DNA from: Moraxella atlantae NBRC 14588
GTDB lineage: Bacteria; Pseudomonadota; Gammaproteobacteria; Pseudomonadales; Moraxellaceae
Length of the DNA stretch: 64,000 nucleotides
Direction of reading: 5' to 3'
Assembly: GCF_001591265.1 (NCBI RefSeq)
Contig: NZ_BCUL01000001.1
Location: 124,001-188,000 of the forward strand
The position numbers were made by a program, and so were the translations under genes. Position 1 is the first letter of the stretch. Every line of letters starts with the position of its first letter. Positions 61,404 through 64,000 of this stretch are shown here, one piece after another. The notes under the pieces are model-generated. The model was not told the DNA's origin. It worked only from the letters and a program-made list of their open reading frames with translations, and searched no databases.

Positions 61404-63047
61404 ATGGGTGAATTGCTCAAAGTAAAAAACTTAACGATACAAACTGCCTATCAAACGCTTGTCAAAAATCTATCCTATACGCTGAACGCAGGCGAGACGT
61501 TGGCCTTGGTCGGTGAATCGGGTTCGGGCAAATCGTTGTCGAGCCTTGCGTTGCTTGGCCTGTTGCCAGCAAGCTTGCAAGTCACGGGGCAGGCATGGCT
61601 TGATGATAAACCGCTACCCATCAATCCCACGCCCATTGGGCCTGCCCAATTAAGCCGCGCCCAACATCGCCGTAATGAACACCAATGGCGGCAGATTCGC
61701 GGACGGCAAATTGGCATGGTGTTTCAAGAACCGATGACCGCGCTTAATCCTTTGCACACCGTTGGCAAGCAGCTAGGCGAGAGTTTGGCATTGGCAGGCG
61801 TGGTAAAAGCTAAGCGGCGCGCGCAGGCGTTGCAGTTACTTAAGCAAGTTCAGCTTACCGATGGTGCGGACAAATTGGCGCGTTATCCGCATGAATTATC
61901 GGGTGGACAACGCCAACGTGTTGTGTTGGCACTGGCACTGGCACAGCAGCCGCAAGTACTCATTGCCGATGAGCCAACCACTGCGCTGGATGTGACCTTA
62001 CGGCACGATATATTGGCACTCATGCAGCGTCTGACAGCCGAGCGCGGCATGGCGCTGCTGCTGATTAGCCATGATCTTAAACTGGTGCGTCGCTATAGCG
62101 ATCGCATTGCCGTCATGCAGGCAGGGTGTATTGTTGAGCAGGGCGATACCGTTGCACTATTTGCTAATCCGCAGCACAGCTACACGCGCGCCTTGATGAC
62201 GCAAGAATTTGGCACGCCATTGACAGTCGAGCAGGACGCGCCGACAGTGCTCAGCGTGCAAGATGTCGGCGTACATTATGTGCGTCGTCAGTATATTTGG
62301 CAGTCGCCGCAGGTGCTGACCACACTGGCAGCGGTGAGTTTTAGCTTGCATCAAGGCGAAGCCTTGGGTATTGTAGGCGAGTCGGGTTCGGGTAAGACAA
62401 CACTGGCACGCGCATTGCTCAAGTTGTTGCCACGACAGGCGCAGGTAGCGGGGCAAGTGAGGTTAGCAAACGCCCATCTGCCCGCAACGCCCAATCTTTT
62501 AACCTTAAACCAACGCCAGTTTAGACCGTATCGTCGTGCGTTGCAGTTAGTCATGCAAGACCCTTATGCCAGTCTCAATCCGCGCATGGATGTGCAGACA
62601 CTGGTTGCCGAAGGTTTGGTGTTGGCTGATGGTAGCTTGTCGACAACCACGCGCCAGCAGGCAGTACAGGAAGCATTGGCGTTGGTGCAGCTACTGCCTG
62701 AGATTGCCCAGCGTTATCCACATGAGCTGTCAGGCGGGCAGCGGCAGCGCGTGGCATTGGCGCGTGCGTTGGTCATGCGTCCGCAGATTTTGCTGCTTGA
62801 TGAGCCGACCGCCGCCCTAGACAGTCAAACGCAGGTATTGGTGGTGAAGCTGCTGCGTGATTTGCAGGCGCGGCTTGGTATGAGCTATATTTTTATCAGT
62901 CATGATTTGCAAGTGGTCAAGGCGTTGTGCCAACGCATTTTGGTGTTAAAAGACGGGCAAATGGTTGAAATAGCAACCACCCAAGATTTGTTTGATCATC
63001 CGCAATCACCGTATACGCAAGCATTGATCCAATCGATAAAGGTTTAG
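61404..63047 (+). CDS. yejF: Peptide ABC transporter duplicated ATPase YejF
   Basis: Double ATPase of 547 residues. The first half has Walker A GESGSGKS (37-44), signature [15 protein letters not shown] and Walker B VLIADEP; the second has Walker A GESGSGKTT (325-333), signature [15 protein letters not shown] and ILLLDEP. Each half ends with an Opp/Dpp-type C-terminal motif (FANPQHSYTRALM, DHPQSPYTQAL). The two-domain form and length match YejF, which powers YejBE uptake of oligopeptides and microcin C. The permease genes yejBE lie at 26-28 kb, so the system is split here. Confidence 0.88.
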   Translation: MGELLKVKNLTIQTAYQTLVKNLSYTLNAGETLALVGESGSGKSLSSLALLGLLPASLQVTGQAWLDDKPLPINPTPIGPAQLSRAQHRRNEHQWRQIRGRQIGMVFQEPMTALNPLHTVGKQLGESLALAGVVKAKRRAQALQLLKQVQLTDGADKLARYPHELSGGQRQRVVLALALAQQPQVLIADEPTTALDVTLRHDILALMQRLTAERGMALLLISHDLKLVRRYSDRIAVMQAGCIVEQGDTVALFANPQHSYTRALMTQEFGTPLTVEQDAPTVLSVQDVGVHYVRRQYIWQSPQVLTTLAAVSFSLHQGEALGIVGESGSGKTTLARALLKLLPRQAQVAGQVRLANAHLPATPNLLTLNQRQFRPYRRALQLVMQDPYASLNPRMDVQTLVAEGLVLADGSLSTTTRQQAVQEALALVQLLPEIAQRYPHELSGGQRQRVALARALVMRPQILLLDEPTAALDSQTQVLVVKLLRDLQARLGMSYIFISHDLQVVKALCQRILVLKDGQMVEIATTQDLFDHPQSPYTQALIQSIKV

Positions 63048-63176
63048 CCAATGGCAGGCACGTCGGCAGATTTATTGTCCCTCGATGTCATCATACCTTG
63101 TTATAATGTCTAAGTTGTCGGCAAAAAACCGATTATCTTGATCTAAAAGCCCAGCAGAAGCACGCATAAAAACGCA

Positions 63177-64000
63177 ATGCCAGAGACTAACTTAAACCAT
63201 CACCTGACGACTGCCAAAGACAGTGATCAGCCGACACTGCCTACACTGTCATCCGTGCAACAAAAATTTTTGCCTGTGGTAGTCGCCATCGCGCTATTTA
63301 TGCAGATTTTGGATGCAACTGTGCTCAACACGGCGTTGCCTGCGATGGCGCGTGACCTCAATCAGCCTGCGCTGTCGATGCAGTGGGCGGTGATTAGCTA
63401 CGCGCTGACGTTGGCGATTTTTACCCCGATTAGCGGCTTTATCGCTGATAAATACGGTACACGCACCACGTTTTTGGTCGCTATCAGCGTGTTTAGTGTG
63501 GGTTCGTTGATGTGCGCGATTTCACCCACATTGGGTAGTTTGATTTTTGCCCGTGTCGTGCAAGGGCTTGGTGGGGCATTGCTGATGCCTGTTGCGCGGC
63601 TCACACTGATTAAAAGCTATCCGCGTGAGCAGATGCTATCGGTGATGAATTATGCTGTCATGCCTGCGTTGGTCGCGCCTGTGGTTGGTCCGTTGGTTGG
63701 TGGTTATTTGGTTGAGTGGGCAAGTTGGCATTGGATTTTTTTGATCAATTTGCCGATGGGGTTACTTGGCTTGTGGGTCGGGCTTAAGCTGATGCCGCAA
63801 TACTTGCAGCGCAATCCGAGTATGGATTTGCTGGGATTTTTGTTGTTTGGCAGTTCGATGGCATGTTTTACTTTCGCGCTAGAATTTGTCAATAACATCA
63901 GTGCGGAAAAGCCACAAACGAGCATTTTTGCAGCCATGGTGGCAGGGCTTGCGGTGGCGTTATTGGTCGGCTACTATTACCACGCCAAGCATTCTGAGGC
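63177..64000 (+). CDS. MFS drug exporter, DHA2/EmrB type, 3' end missing
   Basis: The open frame starts at ATG 63177 and runs off the window after 274 codons. A polar N-terminus of about 35 residues is followed by membrane segments with the DHA2 signature LDATVLNTALPAMARDL (motif D1 type), the loop GFIADKYGTRTTF (motif A), RVVQGLGGALLMPVARL (motif B) and VVGPLVGGYLVEWASWHWIFLINLP (motif C plus the RWIF-type sequence). These mark a 14-segment proton-driven drug exporter related to EmrB/QacA. The substrate is unknown. Confidence 0.88.
   Translation, partial: MPETNLNHHLTTAKDSDQPTLPTLSSVQQKFLPVVVAIALFMQILDATVLNTALPAMARDLNQPALSMQWAVISYALTLAIFTPISGFIADKYGTRTTFLVAISVFSVGSLMCAISPTLGSLIFARVVQGLGGALLMPVARLTLIKSYPREQMLSVMNYAVMPALVAPVVGPLVGGYLVEWASWHWIFLINLPMGLLGLWVGLKLMPQYLQRNPSMDLLGFLLFGSSMACFTFALEFVNNISAEKPQTSIFAAMVAGLAVALLVGYYYHAKHSE

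Overview
The window reads as chromosomal DNA of a gammaproteobacterium of the family Moraxellaceae, most likely a Moraxella/Faucicola osloensis-like or Psychrobacter-like organism. The reasons are a tyrA-aroA gene fusion, a lysC-csrA pair, an FFLEELY-type protein next to ubiE, secDF with yajC, a PilR-type regulator, mid-40s percent G+C by eye, and bidirectional terminators between convergent genes. I see no tRNA, rRNA or CRISPR array.

Layout. 1-6.2 kb: 3' part of obgE, then a leftward block of transaldolase, a MscS-type channel, a dihydrolipoamide-dehydrogenase-like flavoprotein, a small secreted protein and queC. 6.5-10.3 kb: a complete rightward sulfate-uptake operon (sbp-cysT-cysW-cysA) with overlapping genes. 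10.4-15 kb: csrA (its tail broken by a frameshift), lysC and rlmKL, all leftward. 15.3-20.6 kb: the aromatic amino-acid block pheA, a DUF924 gene, hisC and tyrA-aroA, followed by an eight-copy 15-bp tandem repeat and the first tnpB insertion sequence. 22.1-28.3 kb: rarD, folB, folK, a leftward pilR-like regulator, then yejB-yejE. 28.3-31.6 kb: a MOSC protein facing a TerD-domain protein and a WYL-domain regulator that sits under three direct repeats. 31.6-37 kb: sdaA, an AT-rich islet with small genes and a possible mobilisation-gene remnant, recJ and a small DUF697/EcsC-like protein. 37.3-44.7 kb: a BtuB-like TonB receptor whose stop codon is supplied by the second tnpB element, ppiD, an FFLEELY-type protein and ubiE. 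44.9-48.6 kb: secF, secD, yajC. 48.9-55.2 kb: an exported protein, a seven-LysM MltD-type transglycosylase, gloB, iscX and a ModA-like lipoprotein. 55.2-59.4 kb: HIT protein, serine hydrolase, phosphatase-like protein, DUF1315 protein and the third tnpB element. 59.4-64 kb: DUF4105 outer-membrane-type protein, yejF and the 5' part of an MFS exporter.

How it fits together. Most of the window is core metabolism and envelope biology: sulfate, aromatic, folate and queuosine pathways, Sec export, peptide uptake and peptidoglycan remodelling. The accessory signal is concentrated in three related IS200/IS605-type elements that carry tnpB without tnpA. Comparing them defines the element ends (TTAT on the left, TCAA on the right). 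It also shows an approximately 58-nt double-hairpin sequence inserted three times inside two of the tnpB genes. The two variants of this insert differ by three paired, base-pair-preserving substitutions, which makes it the most unusual structure in the window. Secondary points of interest are the csrA frameshift, the AT-rich islet at 33-34.3 kb, a putative MITE after ubiE, the WYL/TerD cluster with its repeat operator, and a habit of short tandem repeats in intergenic DNA together with low-complexity extensions on housekeeping proteins.
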